Under the pieces are notes generated by a model. The model saw only the letters and a list, made by a program, of their open reading frames with translations. It searched no databases and was not told the DNA's origin. Below, piece after piece: positions 15,703-25,935 of a stretch of DNA of 64,000 bases; position 1 is the stretch's first letter; every line of letters begins with the position of its first letter. Made by a program: the position numbers and the translations under genes. The DNA comes from JBHENC01 sp051000345 (GTDB taxonomy: Bacteria; Acidobacteriota; Blastocatellia; Pyrinomonadales; Pyrinomonadaceae). The DNA is taken from positions 1 to 64,000 of the forward strand of contig JBPCOJ010000069.1 in NCBI GenBank assembly GCA_051000345.1, in the 5' to 3' direction.

Positions 15703-18700
15703 ATGCCCGTTGATGAAAGTGACGAAAGCCTGAAGAATACGGGCGCGTCGCCAGTAGAGAAAAATAAAGCCACAGAGCCGGAAGTTTCCGCCGCGCTGCA
15801 ATCGACGACGGACGCACCCTTGCCGCCCGTCGCCGAAAAGATTGCGGAACAGGATGCCGACAGCCCCGAACCGCAAACGCCGCAGGGCGAGCGCCGCCGT
15901 TACCTGACGCGCCGCAATGCCTTTATCGGAACGCTCGCCGTTGCCGCGATTCTCCTTGTGCTCGCCATCACGGGCGTCGTCGTTTACCGTCTCGGTTACG
16001 TTGACCGTTATATTGCGAATCAAATTGTTTCGACGCTCGCCGAGTTCGGTATTCGCGCCGACATCAAAGAATTTCACACGGTCATCAGCCCGCGCTCCGT
16101 CGAGATGAGCAACATCGATCTCTACGACGCGAAGACCAATGCAAAGCTCGCGCACGCCAACCAATTGCTCGCCAAAATCCGCATCGAAGATTTGTACGCG
16201 CTCAATCTGCGCCGCAACATCAACCTCGAAGCCTTAGACATCAACGGACTCGAAGCATGGGTCGCGTTCGACGAAGAGGGACGCTCCAACTTCGACAATC
16301 TGCGCCTGCCGCCGCCAGACCCGAACCAGCGCATTCTTTTTTCGTATTCGACGGCGAAGGTCACGCTCAAGGATGCGGTCGTGCATTACGGCGACGAGCA
16401 GCACAATCTTTCCGGCACGGCGCGCAACATACGCGCCAGCGTCGAGCCAGATGATCCGAATGCTCCCGCCGAAAGCCGGATGAACAAAGTCGCCGTCGCG
16501 CTCTCCGATTCGACTTTTGTTTATGACAATCGCCCCGTCGATCACATAGACATCGACGCGCACGGGCGCGTTAATCAAACGCGCGCCGAGATTCAGGATT
16601 TAACGCTGCGCTCGCCCGTCGCCGAAGCGCATCTTCAGGGTACGATGGATGATTGGCGCGCGCTTCGCTATCAAATGAACGTCACGTCCACAGTCAATCT
16701 GACGCAGGCTTCGGATATTTTTCAAACGGGCGCAACGCTTCGTGGCGCGGGCAATTTTATAGGCACGGTGACCGGCGAAGGCACGCGCTATCAAGTCAAA
16801 GGCGAGATTAAATCCGACGCGCTCGCGGCAGACAACATTCGTCTTAAAGCTTTGAACTTGAACGCCACCGCAAGCGGCGACGGCGCGAGTTATAACATCA
16901 CGGGACGCGCCGTCGCGGAACTCTTGACGGCAGGCGATTTTCAATTGAACAAATTGCAACTCGCGGGCAACGTGATGGGGACAGGCACGGACTTTCGCTG
17001 GGTCGGCGATCTGCGCGCGGCGGCAGCGCGCGGCCCCGGCCCCACCACCATCGCCGGACTCATCCTGCGCGACGTGAAGGCAGACGTGCAGGACAAAACG
17101 ATTACAGCCAACGCCAGCGGAGTTTCCGTTGACAGGCTTCTTGTCGCGGGCGCAAACGTCAGCGGTGCGCGCGTGTCCGGCGTCCGCGTGCGTTCGGAAA
17201 ACGGAGTGGTCACGGCTTCCGCCGCCAATGCCCAAGCCGGAGCGATTACGGCTAAGGGCGCGCGAGTTAATGGCGCAAGTCTCGCGGGCGTGACAATCAC
17301 AAGCCGCGACGGTGCGACAACGCTCTTGGCGAAGAATGCGCGCGTCGGAACTCTTAACGCACAGGGCGCGCGCGTGAACAACGCGACGACGGGCAACCTT
17401 AGCGTCGTCAATCGCGGCGGCACAACGAACGTCGTCGCTGACAACGTGCGCGTCGGCGGCGCAAACGCGTTCGGCGCGATTATCGGCAGCATCAACATCG
17501 CGGGCGTAAGATTGGCGATTCACGATGGGGGGCGCGTCGAAGGCTCGTCGAGCGATGTGGGCGTTGGCACTGTCGCTTACAACGGCGGCGCGAAAAGCAA
17601 TCTTAATGGACGCGTCGAGAACGTGCGGCTGGCGCATCCTGTTTTCACGCTAGAGCCTTCGGGACGTTATCGCGCAAGCGCCGATTTGAGCTTGGGCGGC
17701 GGCGTGCTCGGCGAAGTCAAACTCGGCGCTGCCCGCGCTAACATTGTGGCGACGAACAGCACTATTCAGGCCAATAATTTTACCGCCGATATTTTTAACG
17801 GGCGCGCAAGCGGCAACGCCGTTGTCAGCACAGCGAGAGGCGGTGCGTCGCGCATTAATGCGGACTTTGGTGATCTGGACATCGGCAATCTCGTTGCAGT
17901 GCTGTCCGGGCGCGTCGTGCCGGTTGCGGGAAAAGCGACGGGCAATGTCGATCTGACTTTTCCCGGAACAAATGTCACGTCGGCAAGCGGCAGTTTGCGC
18001 GCGCAGTTTGCGGGCGACACGGGAACGGATGCGGGCGCGCGCACGCCGCTCACAGGCGACGTGGCGCTTCGCGCTGATCGCGGGCTTTTCAACATCGAGC
18101 GCGCCAATCTTCGCACCGCTGCAAGCGAGCTAAACGCATCGGGACAATTTTCGCTCGAGCGTGATTCCAATTTGCAGATTAATCTTGCATCGACGGACGC
18201 AGCGGAATTACAACGCGTGCTGGTCGCGTCCGGCCTCGCGCCGTCCATCGAAGACCAACTCAACGATTACAAAATCGAGCTTGGCGGCAAACTCGCTTTT
18301 AATGGCACGGTGCGCGGAGCGCTCGCCGCGCCGAACGTTGACGGGCGCGCATCGCTCGATTCGCTTATCGTCGGCGGGCGCGATCTGGGTTCACTCGCCG
18401 CGACAATCAATGCCACGCCCGCGCTCTTGCGAGTGACGGACGGGCGGCTCGTCGAACGTGACGGCGGCGGCGCGCAGTTCGCCCTCAATGCTCCGCTCAC
18501 GAACACGAACGCCAATAACATTTCACTCGATGCGACGCTCGACCGCGTCAACGTCGGCAATCTCATCGTCGCTCTCAATCAAAAAAGCGGCGTGCTTGCA
18601 GACACGCAATCCGATCTTTCCGGGCGCATCAACGTGACGGGCTTGCCCGGCAATGCAAGCGGCAATGCCGATTTGCGGTTCGGCGCGGGACGCATCGGCG

Positions 18701-20808
18701 GGCAGCCTTTCGAGAGCATCGCCGCGCGTGCAACCTTCGACGGCTCGAACGTCAATCTCGAAACAGTCGACGCGCGTTTCGACGCCGGAAGAGTGGTTGC
18801 AAACGGCACGCTTAATCTAGAAACGCTCGCCGTCAACTTACAGGCGCAGGGCAATGACATAAAGCTTGACCGTCTGGCAGCCTTTGCGGGCAACGCCTCT
18901 TCGCTTCCGCAGTTGACCGGCACGGCGAACATCACCGCCAGCGCGACGGGAACGCTGAAGGATTATTCATCCTTGCAAATCAACATCAACGGGGAAGGCC
19001 GCGACGTGACGATTAATGGGCGACAGGCGGGCGCGCTCACGCTTGTCGGGAGCACGGAAAACAAGATTTTCGATTTGCGTTTGACGACAGGCATTTTCGG
19101 CCAGCCGCAGGTTATCGCCGCCCGCGTTGATTTAAGTAACAGCCGTTTGCCGACGACCATCGAAACGACGCTCACAGGCACGGATTTAACGCCGCTCTTT
19201 GCCGCCTTGCTTCCGGCTGACACCGTCAAAATTCGCGGGCGCGCGACGGGTTCATTCAATGCCAGCGGCAACCTTGCGGACGAAGACGGTTATCCATCAT
19301 TAGCAGGGCTTCGCGGCACGGCGCGCTTCACAGACCTTTCCATCCAAGTCGAGGATGTGCAGTTGACTGCGACTGCGCCTTTGATCGTGCAGTTTTCCAG
19401 CAACGAAATCTTTTTCGAGAAAACACAATTTACAGGCCCCGGCACGAACGTTACCTTCGGCGGCACGGCGGCGCTCTCCGGCGCGGGTCGGCAGAATCTT
19501 TCGATTGACGGCAAACTCAATCTGCGCATCCTGAATAGCATTTCGCCGGACATATTTTTATCCGGCACGGCGGAAGCGAGCGTGCGCGTCACAGGCACAT
19601 ACGAGCAGCCGCGCTTGCTCGGCACGGCGTCGGTTGCGGGCGCGTCGTTTTCCACGCTTGTCGGCGATCAGCGTTTGACCGTCGCCAACGTCGCGGGTCT
19701 CGTGCGTTTCAACAGCAATCAAGCGCAGCTCGAATCTTTGACAGGCACGCTCGGCGGCGGGCGCGTCACGGCTTCGGGCGGCGCATTGCTCGCGGGCTTT
19801 GTGCCGACGCGTTTTCGTTTCAGCGTGCGCGGCGACAATGTGACCGTGCCTCTTCCGCAGGATTTCCGCTCGACAGCCGACGCGGATTTAGCCGTCAGCG
19901 GCACGACACGCGAGCAGGTTATTACAGGCACGGTCAATTTGCGCCGCGCCGAGTACACGCAGAACATAGAGCTGGCTGATTTGATTAATCGCCGCCGTGA
20001 AATCTCGCTTTCGGAAGGCGGCGGCTCGGCGTTCGGCGCAACGACGCAACTCGATCTGCGCGTGGTCGGGCGCGATGCGCTCGTCGTGCGTAATAATCTG
20101 GCGGACGTCGTCGGCTCCGTCGCGCTCAATGTCGGCGGCACTTTGGATGATCCCGTGATTGCCGGGAGAGTGACGGCGACGCGCGGCACGCTCAATTTCC
20201 GCAACGACCGTTATGAATTAACACGCGCATTTATAGACCTTCCGGCGCGTTCCTTGAGCGAGGCCGACCCGCTTCTCAACATTCAGGCCGAAGCCGAAAT
20301 CAAAGGCTATCGGGTAATCGTCGCCTTGACCGGGCCTCTCTCCCGACCGGACGCGAGCGTGCGTTCCGACCCTGCGCTTCCGCAATCCGATGTTGTCGCG
20401 CTCATTACGACGGGCGATCTTTCGAGCGGCGACGCGGGCGTTTCCACGCTTGCGCAGTCTGGACTCGGCACGGCGGCAAGCCTTTTGACCGATTCGCTTA
20501 TCAATAACCCCGTGCGCCGCGCTTCCGATAAGCTGTTCGGTTTGCGCGTCGAGATCGACCCGCTGATTTCCGGGCGCGGCGGCTCAAGCCCGACGGCGCG
20601 CTTGAAAATTACGCGCCCGATTAATCGCAATTTGACTGTGACTTATTCGACCAACGTGACATCGGATCAGAATCAGGTGCTCGCCGTCGAGTATCGCTTG
20701 TCGGATCGCATGTCGTTCGTCGCGCAATACGAGCAGGGGTCAGTCAACGGTTTGAGTTCGCGCAACGACAATTTCAATTTCGAGATACGGTTCCGCAAGC
20801 GGTTTTGA
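15703..20808 (+). CDS. tamB: TamB-like translocation and assembly module protein
   Basis: 1701 aa, a very long periplasm-spanning beta-helical protein. An acidic/Pro-rich cytoplasmic start (1-65), Arg-rich QGERRRYLTRR and one transmembrane helix (73-95) anchor it in the inner membrane. An AsmA-like N-terminal region (about 100-330) follows, then long repetitive beta structure, including a Gly/Ala/Asn repeat zone (about 480-640), and the conserved C-terminal TamB (DUF490) domain ending FNFEIRFRKRF. TamB works with TamA in outer-membrane protein or lipid trafficking. The adjoining TamA/Omp85 gene, 3 bp downstream, supports this assignment. Confidence 0.93.
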   Translation: MPVDESDESLKNTGASPVEKNKATEPEVSAALQSTTDAPLPPVAEKIAEQDADSPEPQTPQGERRRYLTRRNAFIGTLAVAAILLVLAITGVVVYRLGYVDRYIANQIVSTLAEFGIRADIKEFHTVISPRSVEMSNIDLYDAKTNAKLAHANQLLAKIRIEDLYALNLRRNINLEALDINGLEAWVAFDEEGRSNFDNLRLPPPDPNQRILFSYSTAKVTLKDAVVHYGDEQHNLSGTARNIRASVEPDDPNAPAESRMNKVAVALSDSTFVYDNRPVDHIDIDAHGRVNQTRAEIQDLTLRSPVAEAHLQGTMDDWRALRYQMNVTSTVNLTQASDIFQTGATLRGAGNFIGTVTGEGTRYQVKGEIKSDALAADNIRLKALNLNATASGDGASYNITGRAVAELLTAGDFQLNKLQLAGNVMGTGTDFRWVGDLRAAAARGPGPTTIAGLILRDVKADVQDKTITANASGVSVDRLLVAGANVSGARVSGVRVRSENGVVTASAANAQAGAITAKGARVNGASLAGVTITSRDGATTLLAKNARVGTLNAQGARVNNATTGNLSVVNRGGTTNVVADNVRVGGANAFGAIIGSINIAGVRLAIHDGGRVEGSSSDVGVGTVAYNGGAKSNLNGRVENVRLAHPVFTLEPSGRYRASADLSLGGGVLGEVKLGAARANIVATNSTIQANNFTADIFNGRASGNAVVSTARGGASRINADFGDLDIGNLVAVLSGRVVPVAGKATGNVDLTFPGTNVTSASGSLRAQFAGDTGTDAGARTPLTGDVALRADRGLFNIERANLRTAASELNASGQFSLERDSNLQINLASTDAAELQRVLVASGLAPSIEDQLNDYKIELGGKLAFNGTVRGALAAPNVDGRASLDSLIVGGRDLGSLAATINATPALLRVTDGRLVERDGGGAQFALNAPLTNTNANNISLDATLDRVNVGNLIVALNQKSGVLADTQSDLSGRINVTGLPGNASGNADLRFGAGRIGGQPFESIAARATFDGSNVNLETVDARFDAGRVVANGTLNLETLAVNLQAQGNDIKLDRLAAFAGNASSLPQLTGTANITASATGTLKDYSSLQININGEGRDVTINGRQAGALTLVGSTENKIFDLRLTTGIFGQPQVIAARVDLSNSRLPTTIETTLTGTDLTPLFAALLPADTVKIRGRATGSFNASGNLADEDGYPSLAGLRGTARFTDLSIQVEDVQLTATAPLIVQFSSNEIFFEKTQFTGPGTNVTFGGTAALSGAGRQNLSIDGKLNLRILNSISPDIFLSGTAEASVRVTGTYEQPRLLGTASVAGASFSTLVGDQRLTVANVAGLVRFNSNQAQLESLTGTLGGGRVTASGGALLAGFVPTRFRFSVRGDNVTVPLPQDFRSTADADLAVSGTTREQVITGTVNLRRAEYTQNIELADLINRRREISLSEGGGSAFGATTQLDLRVVGRDALVVRNNLADVVGSVALNVGGTLDDPVIAGRVTATRGTLNFRNDRYELTRAFIDLPARSLSEADPLLNIQAEAEIKGYRVIVALTGPLSRPDASVRSDPALPQSDVVALITTGDLSSGDAGVSTLAQSGLGTAASLLTDSLINNPVRRASDKLFGLRVEIDPLISGRGGSSPTARLKITRPINRNLTVTYSTNVTSDQNQVLAVEYRLSDRMSFVAQYEQGSVNGLSSRNDNFNFEIRFRKRF

Positions 20809-20811
20809 CGG

Positions 20812-23800
20812 ATGGCGAGTTTTTCTCATAACACGACAGGAATGCGTCGCACTGGTGACATCGACTTGCGCTTACTAAGGGGCGCTTGTCGTGGTTCGCT
20901 CTTTGTTGTGCGCCGCTTCGTTTTCTTCTTCGCCGCCGCCTTAATTACGCTCTCTGCTTGCACGGAAAACTCCTTCGCCGCTGGTATTGATGCAATGGCG
21001 CATCAGCAGCCTGCCGCGCTTCAAGTCGGCGCTTACGAAGGCCGCACAATCACGGCAGTCGAAATTGTCATCGAAGGCTCTGCTCCCGATGCGGCGGCGG
21101 AAGCGGAGTTGGCATCTCTTTTAAGCGTTGCGCCGAACACGGAATATGCGGCGGTGCGCATCCGCGATTCTTTAGAAGAACTTTTTAAGTCAGGGCGCGT
21201 TGCCAATGCGCGCGTCGAAGTCTTTGAAGCAAACGCGAGTGCCGCCACGCGAACAACGGCGACGGGCGCGGCGGCAAGCAGCGGCAGTCCTATCCGCGTG
21301 CGCTTCGTCGTTCGGCGACAAGTGCGCGTCGGCGAGGTAGTGCTCGATCTGAAAGGCGCTGGCACAACGCTTTCGGCGGACGAGATACGCGCGCGCCTCA
21401 ACATGCTCGAACCCGGCGCGTCAGTCACGGAACAAACGCTCCGGCGCAACGCCGACGAAATTCAAGTTTATCTGCGTGATCGCGGTTTCTTTCGCGCGAC
21501 AGTCGAATCTTCGCAGCAGTTGGACGCGAGCGGGGTGCGCTCCGTCGTTACTTTCCGCATCGATGCGGGCGAGCAGGCGCGCGTTGCCGCCTTCAACATC
21601 AACGTCACAGGTTTCGATCCGCAACTTATTCGCCCGACGCTTGCGCTACAGCCTAATGCGCCTTTCTCGCGCACAGCACTCGGCGAAGACATCAATCGCA
21701 TACGTCAGGCCATCATCGCGCTCGGGTATTTAGCGCCGCAGTTGAACGACGCGGACGTGCGCCTAGATTCGGCAGGGAATCTCATCACGATAAACTTGAC
21801 CGGCGCAGTCGGGCCGAAGGTTTCCGTCAGTTTGCAAAATTACACTCTGAGCAAAAAGAAGGAGCGCGAGTTGTTGCCCGTCACGCGCGAGGGCAATGTC
21901 GATCAATCGGCGATTGAAGAAGGCCGTCGCCGCCTCCTTAATCGTTTGCAGGAACAGGGCTATTTTTTCGCGGACGTGACGCCCGTTTGCGCCATCACGC
22001 CGCCGCTCCCTGTTGTCGCCGCTGCCGTCACAGCGCCGCCGGGCGACACCCTCGCAGAGAACAACACATGCGAGAATTTGAATCCGCAGGAATTGTCGAA
22101 TCGCAACGTCCAGATAACTTACGATGTCGAGCGCGGGCGGCTTTTCAAACTCACGGACATACGCATCGAAGGCACAAACAAACTTTCTTACGCCGATGTC
22201 GAAAACGATCTCAAAACGCAGAAGGCCAATGCGCTCGGCTTTATTCCCTTCTTCGGTTACGGGCGCGGATTCACGAGCCGCGAATTGCTCGAAACCGACA
22301 AGCGCGCGATTGCCGCGCGCATGGCCGATCTAGGTTATCGCAAAGCAATCGTTGACGTGCGTCAGGGCGTTTCCATCAACGGCGAAGGCCTGATTATTAC
22401 CTTCGTCGTCACTGAAAATGCGCTGACGCGAGTTGCCAGCGTCGAAGTTCGCGGCAATCAGATTTACACGGACGAGCGTTTGCGCGATGAACTGACGAGC
22501 CAGACATGTCATGCGGACGACGACACGCGCGGCCCCATCGTAGTCGGCGCGCCCTTCTCTCGCACGCGCGCGCGCGCCGACGGCAACTGCCTGCTTAATT
22601 TGTATGCGCGCAACGGCTACGTCGATGCGCAGGTCGATTTCTCCATTGTCGAACTGCCGCGCAAAAGCGGCGATGAGCAAGTGCGTCTCGTTTACACTGT
22701 GAAGCGCGAGGGCGACAAGGTTTTCGTCCATCGCATTCTCATCAACGGCAATGTGAAGACGAAAAAGGAAGCGATCCTTCAGCAATTGCCGATTGCCGAA
22801 GGAGATATACTGCGCGCCGATAAATTGACCGAAGGCGAGCGCAATCTCTACAACACGGACGCCTTTCGCCAAGTCATCGTGCGCACGGAACCATCCGGCG
22901 AAACAAGCGCGGGCTTTCGCAAGTACGACATCATCATCGACGTTGAAGAAAAGAAACCGCGCCTCTTGCAGTACGGCGGCGGCTATTCGACGGACAAAGG
23001 GCCGGAAGGATTATTCGATTTAACCAACTTGAATGCCTCCGGCAAATTACGGCAAACCGCGCTTCGTTTGCGCGCAGGCCAGCGCCAGCAACTTTTGCGG
23101 CTCGAATATCTCGATCCGCGTTTTCGTCAATACGGCAATCGTCAATTCGCGCCGCTCAATCTCTCCGCGCAATACCAGCGCGACTCGACGATCACGCGTT
23201 TCTTTCGCACGACGATTGATCGCGGCAATTTCGGCGTCGTCCAGCGCCTCAACGAAGACGGCAAGCCGATAGATCAATTCGGCGTTGTCACAAAAGAACC
23301 GTCGCTCAATCGCTTCACGATCAACGCCGAAACGCAGCGCGACCTCGAAATGGTGCTTTCACCGCAGGGTAAAGTATTGAAGCGCACGACAGTGCTCGCG
23401 CGTTACAACTATGAAGACGTGCGGCTCTTCAACATAGAGAGCTTGCTTATCACCGACATTCTTCGCCCGGATCGCAAGATACGTCTCTCGCGTTTTGCAG
23501 CGACGCTTGTGCGGGACACGCGCGATGATCCGCTCGATGCCACGCGCGGCGATTTTTTAACGTTCGATTACGCGATTGCGCTGCGGCAACTGGGCGGCAA
23601 TCTCTCGTTCAATAAACTGCTCACGACTTACCGGCGCTACTACAAATTCGAGGGCTTGCGCGGCACTGTGCTGGCAGGCTCGGCGACGCTCGGCCTTGCT
23701 AATATTCTTAGCCCGCGCGACCGCGACGGTAATAATGTGATTGATGAACGTGACCGGCAGCTTCCCATTAGCGAGCGTTTCTTTTCGGGCGGCTCGACGA

Positions 23801-24282
23801 CTCTGCGCGGCTTCGGCTTCGAGGAAGCAGGCCCGCGCTTCGTGATTCCCGGCGGCCTCTTCCGCAATAATAAAGGCGAGCCTGTCAATCTCAATCCGTT
23901 CACGGTTCCCATCGGCGGCAACGCCCAAGCGATCATTAATCTAGAAGCGCGCGTGCCTGTCACAAAGGATTTCGGAGTCGTGCCTTTTTACGACGGCGGC
24001 AATGTCTTTCGCACCGCGAGCGAACTCTTCGGGCGCAAACCAATCGCACCTGCTAACGTGAGCCTCGCCGATCTACGAAGCTTTTTTAACGCGCGGCAGA
24101 ATTTTACGCACACCGTCGGTCTGGGATTTCGCATCAAAACTCCCGTCGGCGGCTCCGTTTCAATCGACTATGGATATTTGCTGAACCCGCCGAGCTTTTT
24201 GATACCGCAGGCGAACGCGCCCGATGCGATTTTTCGGCCTAAACCTTCGCACATTCATTTTCGTTTCACGCAGACGTTCTGA
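20812..24282 (+). CDS. tamA: TamA/BamA-family outer membrane assembly protein (Omp85)
   Basis: 1156 aa. A signal segment (about 33-56) is followed by several POTRA domains (AYEGRTITAVEIVIEG near 67, VGEVVLDL, LFKLTDIRIEG, RVASVEVRGN, VFVHRILINGN) and a C-terminal 16-strand barrel (about 720-1156). The Omp85 signature is present (SGGSTTLRGFGFEE, near DNA 23790-23825), and the protein ends in the outer-membrane signal FRFTQTF. It inserts or moves material at the outer membrane with TamB. It is longer than typical TamA because of extra POTRA modules and a signal region that could also be read as a lipobox (LSAC). Confidence 0.92.
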   Translation: MASFSHNTTGMRRTGDIDLRLLRGACRGSLFVVRRFVFFFAAALITLSACTENSFAAGIDAMAHQQPAALQVGAYEGRTITAVEIVIEGSAPDAAAEAELASLLSVAPNTEYAAVRIRDSLEELFKSGRVANARVEVFEANASAATRTTATGAAASSGSPIRVRFVVRRQVRVGEVVLDLKGAGTTLSADEIRARLNMLEPGASVTEQTLRRNADEIQVYLRDRGFFRATVESSQQLDASGVRSVVTFRIDAGEQARVAAFNINVTGFDPQLIRPTLALQPNAPFSRTALGEDINRIRQAIIALGYLAPQLNDADVRLDSAGNLITINLTGAVGPKVSVSLQNYTLSKKKERELLPVTREGNVDQSAIEEGRRRLLNRLQEQGYFFADVTPVCAITPPLPVVAAAVTAPPGDTLAENNTCENLNPQELSNRNVQITYDVERGRLFKLTDIRIEGTNKLSYADVENDLKTQKANALGFIPFFGYGRGFTSRELLETDKRAIAARMADLGYRKAIVDVRQGVSINGEGLIITFVVTENALTRVASVEVRGNQIYTDERLRDELTSQTCHADDDTRGPIVVGAPFSRTRARADGNCLLNLYARNGYVDAQVDFSIVELPRKSGDEQVRLVYTVKREGDKVFVHRILINGNVKTKKEAILQQLPIAEGDILRADKLTEGERNLYNTDAFRQVIVRTEPSGETSAGFRKYDIIIDVEEKKPRLLQYGGGYSTDKGPEGLFDLTNLNASGKLRQTALRLRAGQRQQLLRLEYLDPRFRQYGNRQFAPLNLSAQYQRDSTITRFFRTTIDRGNFGVVQRLNEDGKPIDQFGVVTKEPSLNRFTINAETQRDLEMVLSPQGKVLKRTTVLARYNYEDVRLFNIESLLITDILRPDRKIRLSRFAATLVRDTRDDPLDATRGDFLTFDYAIALRQLGGNLSFNKLLTTYRRYYKFEGLRGTVLAGSATLGLANILSPRDRDGNNVIDERDRQLPISERFFSGGSTTLRGFGFEEAGPRFVIPGGLFRNNKGEPVNLNPFTVPIGGNAQAIINLEARVPVTKDFGVVPFYDGGNVFRTASELFGRKPIAPANVSLADLRSFFNARQNFTHTVGLGFRIKTPVGGSVSIDYGYLLNPPSFLIPQANAPDAIFRPKPSHIHFRFTQTF

Positions 24283-24287
24283 AAAAA

Positions 24288-25022
24288 ATGAACAACGGAA
24301 AAATATTGAAGTTCACACGCGCCGCGATTCTTTTGTTATCAGCGTGCCTTTCCGTGTGCGTTTCGTTTTCGCGGGCTACTGCGCAAACCGTCGCGGATAA
24401 GTGGATCGCCAGCGTCAACAGCGGCGCGCCCACGCCAGACCTCATCACTTACTCCGACTTGCTGTGGCAGTTAGCGCTTCAGCCCGCCGCGCCGCTTTCC
24501 AACCCGCGCACAGAAGACTTGAACCGCGTGCTGCAACTCATTATCAGCCAGCGCTTGATTTTGCAGGAGGCAGCGAAACTGCCGACGATTGCGCCGGATA
24601 ATCGCGCGGTGGACGAAGCCTTGAAAACTCTCGGCGCAGCATTTCCATCAGCGACGGAACTAATGCAGCGCGCGCAAACAGTCGGCCTCAACGCCGAACA
24701 ATTGCGCGAGATCGTGCGGCAGCGGCTCGCCATAGAAAATTATCTGGACTTTCGTTTTCGCTCGTTCACCATCGTCACGGACGCCGAGGTCAATGATTAT
24801 TACAAAGACGTTTACGTCCCGCGCCTTCGCCGCCAATCTCCCGGGCGAATCATCCCCGGCCTAGACGAAAAAATACAGGCAGACAAAACCGTGCGTGACG
24901 ACATACGCCAAACGCTCACCGAAAGCAAAATCGAATCGGACACGGACGCCTTTCTCGATGCCACGCGCGAGCGCGCCGACATTATCTGCCTAGACCCTGC
25001 CTATCGCTGCACGAATCAATAA
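24288..25022 (+). CDS. SurA-like periplasmic chaperone lacking a PPIase domain
   Basis: 244 aa with a signal peptide (about 10-32, ATA-Q). The body resembles the SurA N-terminal chaperone domain: a strand-helix opening (VADKWIASVN), ITYSDLLWQLAL, LNRVLQLIISQRLILQEA, and a helical region through VNDYYKDVYVP. No parvulin domain follows, so it would act as a holdase only. It starts 5 bp after tamA, placing it in the same transcript and supporting a role in escorting outer-membrane precursors. The functional assignment is inference from fold pattern and context. Confidence 0.72.
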   Translation: MNNGKILKFTRAAILLLSACLSVCVSFSRATAQTVADKWIASVNSGAPTPDLITYSDLLWQLALQPAAPLSNPRTEDLNRVLQLIISQRLILQEAAKLPTIAPDNRAVDEALKTLGAAFPSATELMQRAQTVGLNAEQLREIVRQRLAIENYLDFRFRSFTIVTDAEVNDYYKDVYVPRLRRQSPGRIIPGLDEKIQADKTVRDDIRQTLTESKIESDTDAFLDATRERADIICLDPAYRCTNQ

Positions 25023-25056
25023 ACGCTTCTCCAGCTTTTAATATCATTAACATCGA

Positions 25057-25890
25057 ATGACGCAGGCCGACGATCAAATATTTGATCAGGGAAAAGAGAA
25101 GCGGCCTCGCGTCGGCCTCGCGTTGTCGGGCGGCGCGGCGCGCGCCTTCGCACACCTCGGCGTGTTGCGCGTGCTCGAAGCGCAGGGCATTACCGTCGAT
25201 TGCATTGCGGGGACATCAGCCGGAGCAATCGTCGGCGCGTTGCTTGCGGCGGGCGTGACGGTTGCGAGAATCGAAGAGATCAGTCGCAATCTGCGCTGGC
25301 GCGATGTCGGGCGCATGACTTTGTCGCGGCTCGGCGTTCAATCCAATGCGCCGCTCGAAGATTGGCTGCGCAAACATTTGCCCGTCGCGCGCTTCGAGGA
25401 TTTACCGATTCCCTTCGCCGCCGTCGCCGCAGACTTGCGCGCCGGAACCGCCGTTACCTTAAGCGGCACGGGCGATGTTCCCTTCGCGGTTCGCGCAAGC
25501 TGCGCGCTGCCCGGCTGGTACATACCCGTCGCAGACAAAAGTGGTCGCCAACTCGTTGACGGCGGACTCGTCGCCAATGTTCCGGCGGCAGCCGCGCGCG
25601 CACTCGGCGCAGAACTCGTCATTGCAGTTGACGTGAATGCGGAAGGCGCGACATTTTTAGGAACGCCGCGCACGGCCTTCGGTGTGCTGCTGCAATCCTT
25701 GATGGTCGTGACACGCACTGTTTCAGGTTATCAATGGCAGGACGCGGATATAATTATTCAACCTAAAATCGGACACATTCGCTGGGACGAACTAGGCCGC
25801 AACGACGAACTTCGCACCGCCGGTGAAGCAGCCGCTCTACACTGCCTCGCAGACATCAAACGCCTGCTCGCTATCGCAACAAGGGCTTGA
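25057..25890 (+). CDS. Patatin-like phospholipase
   Basis: 277 aa, a Ser-Asp dyad lipid acyl hydrolase of the RssA/YchK type. The glycine-rich oxyanion loop SGGAARAFAHLG is at 24-35, the nucleophile S54 in GTSAG and the catalytic D168 in VDGGL. No signal peptide, so cytoplasmic or peripheral. It follows the SurA-like gene by 34 bp at the end of the tamB-tamA cluster; a link to envelope lipid turnover is plausible but inferred. Confidence 0.9.
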   Translation: MTQADDQIFDQGKEKRPRVGLALSGGAARAFAHLGVLRVLEAQGITVDCIAGTSAGAIVGALLAAGVTVARIEEISRNLRWRDVGRMTLSRLGVQSNAPLEDWLRKHLPVARFEDLPIPFAAVAADLRAGTAVTLSGTGDVPFAVRASCALPGWYIPVADKSGRQLVDGGLVANVPAAAARALGAELVIAVDVNAEGATFLGTPRTAFGVLLQSLMVVTRTVSGYQWQDADIIIQPKIGHIRWDELGRNDELRTAGEAAALHCLADIKRLLAIATRA

Positions 25891-25935
25891 GTTACATGCC
25901 AATGCAAAATTGCTCGCCTGTTTTGTTTAGCTGTC

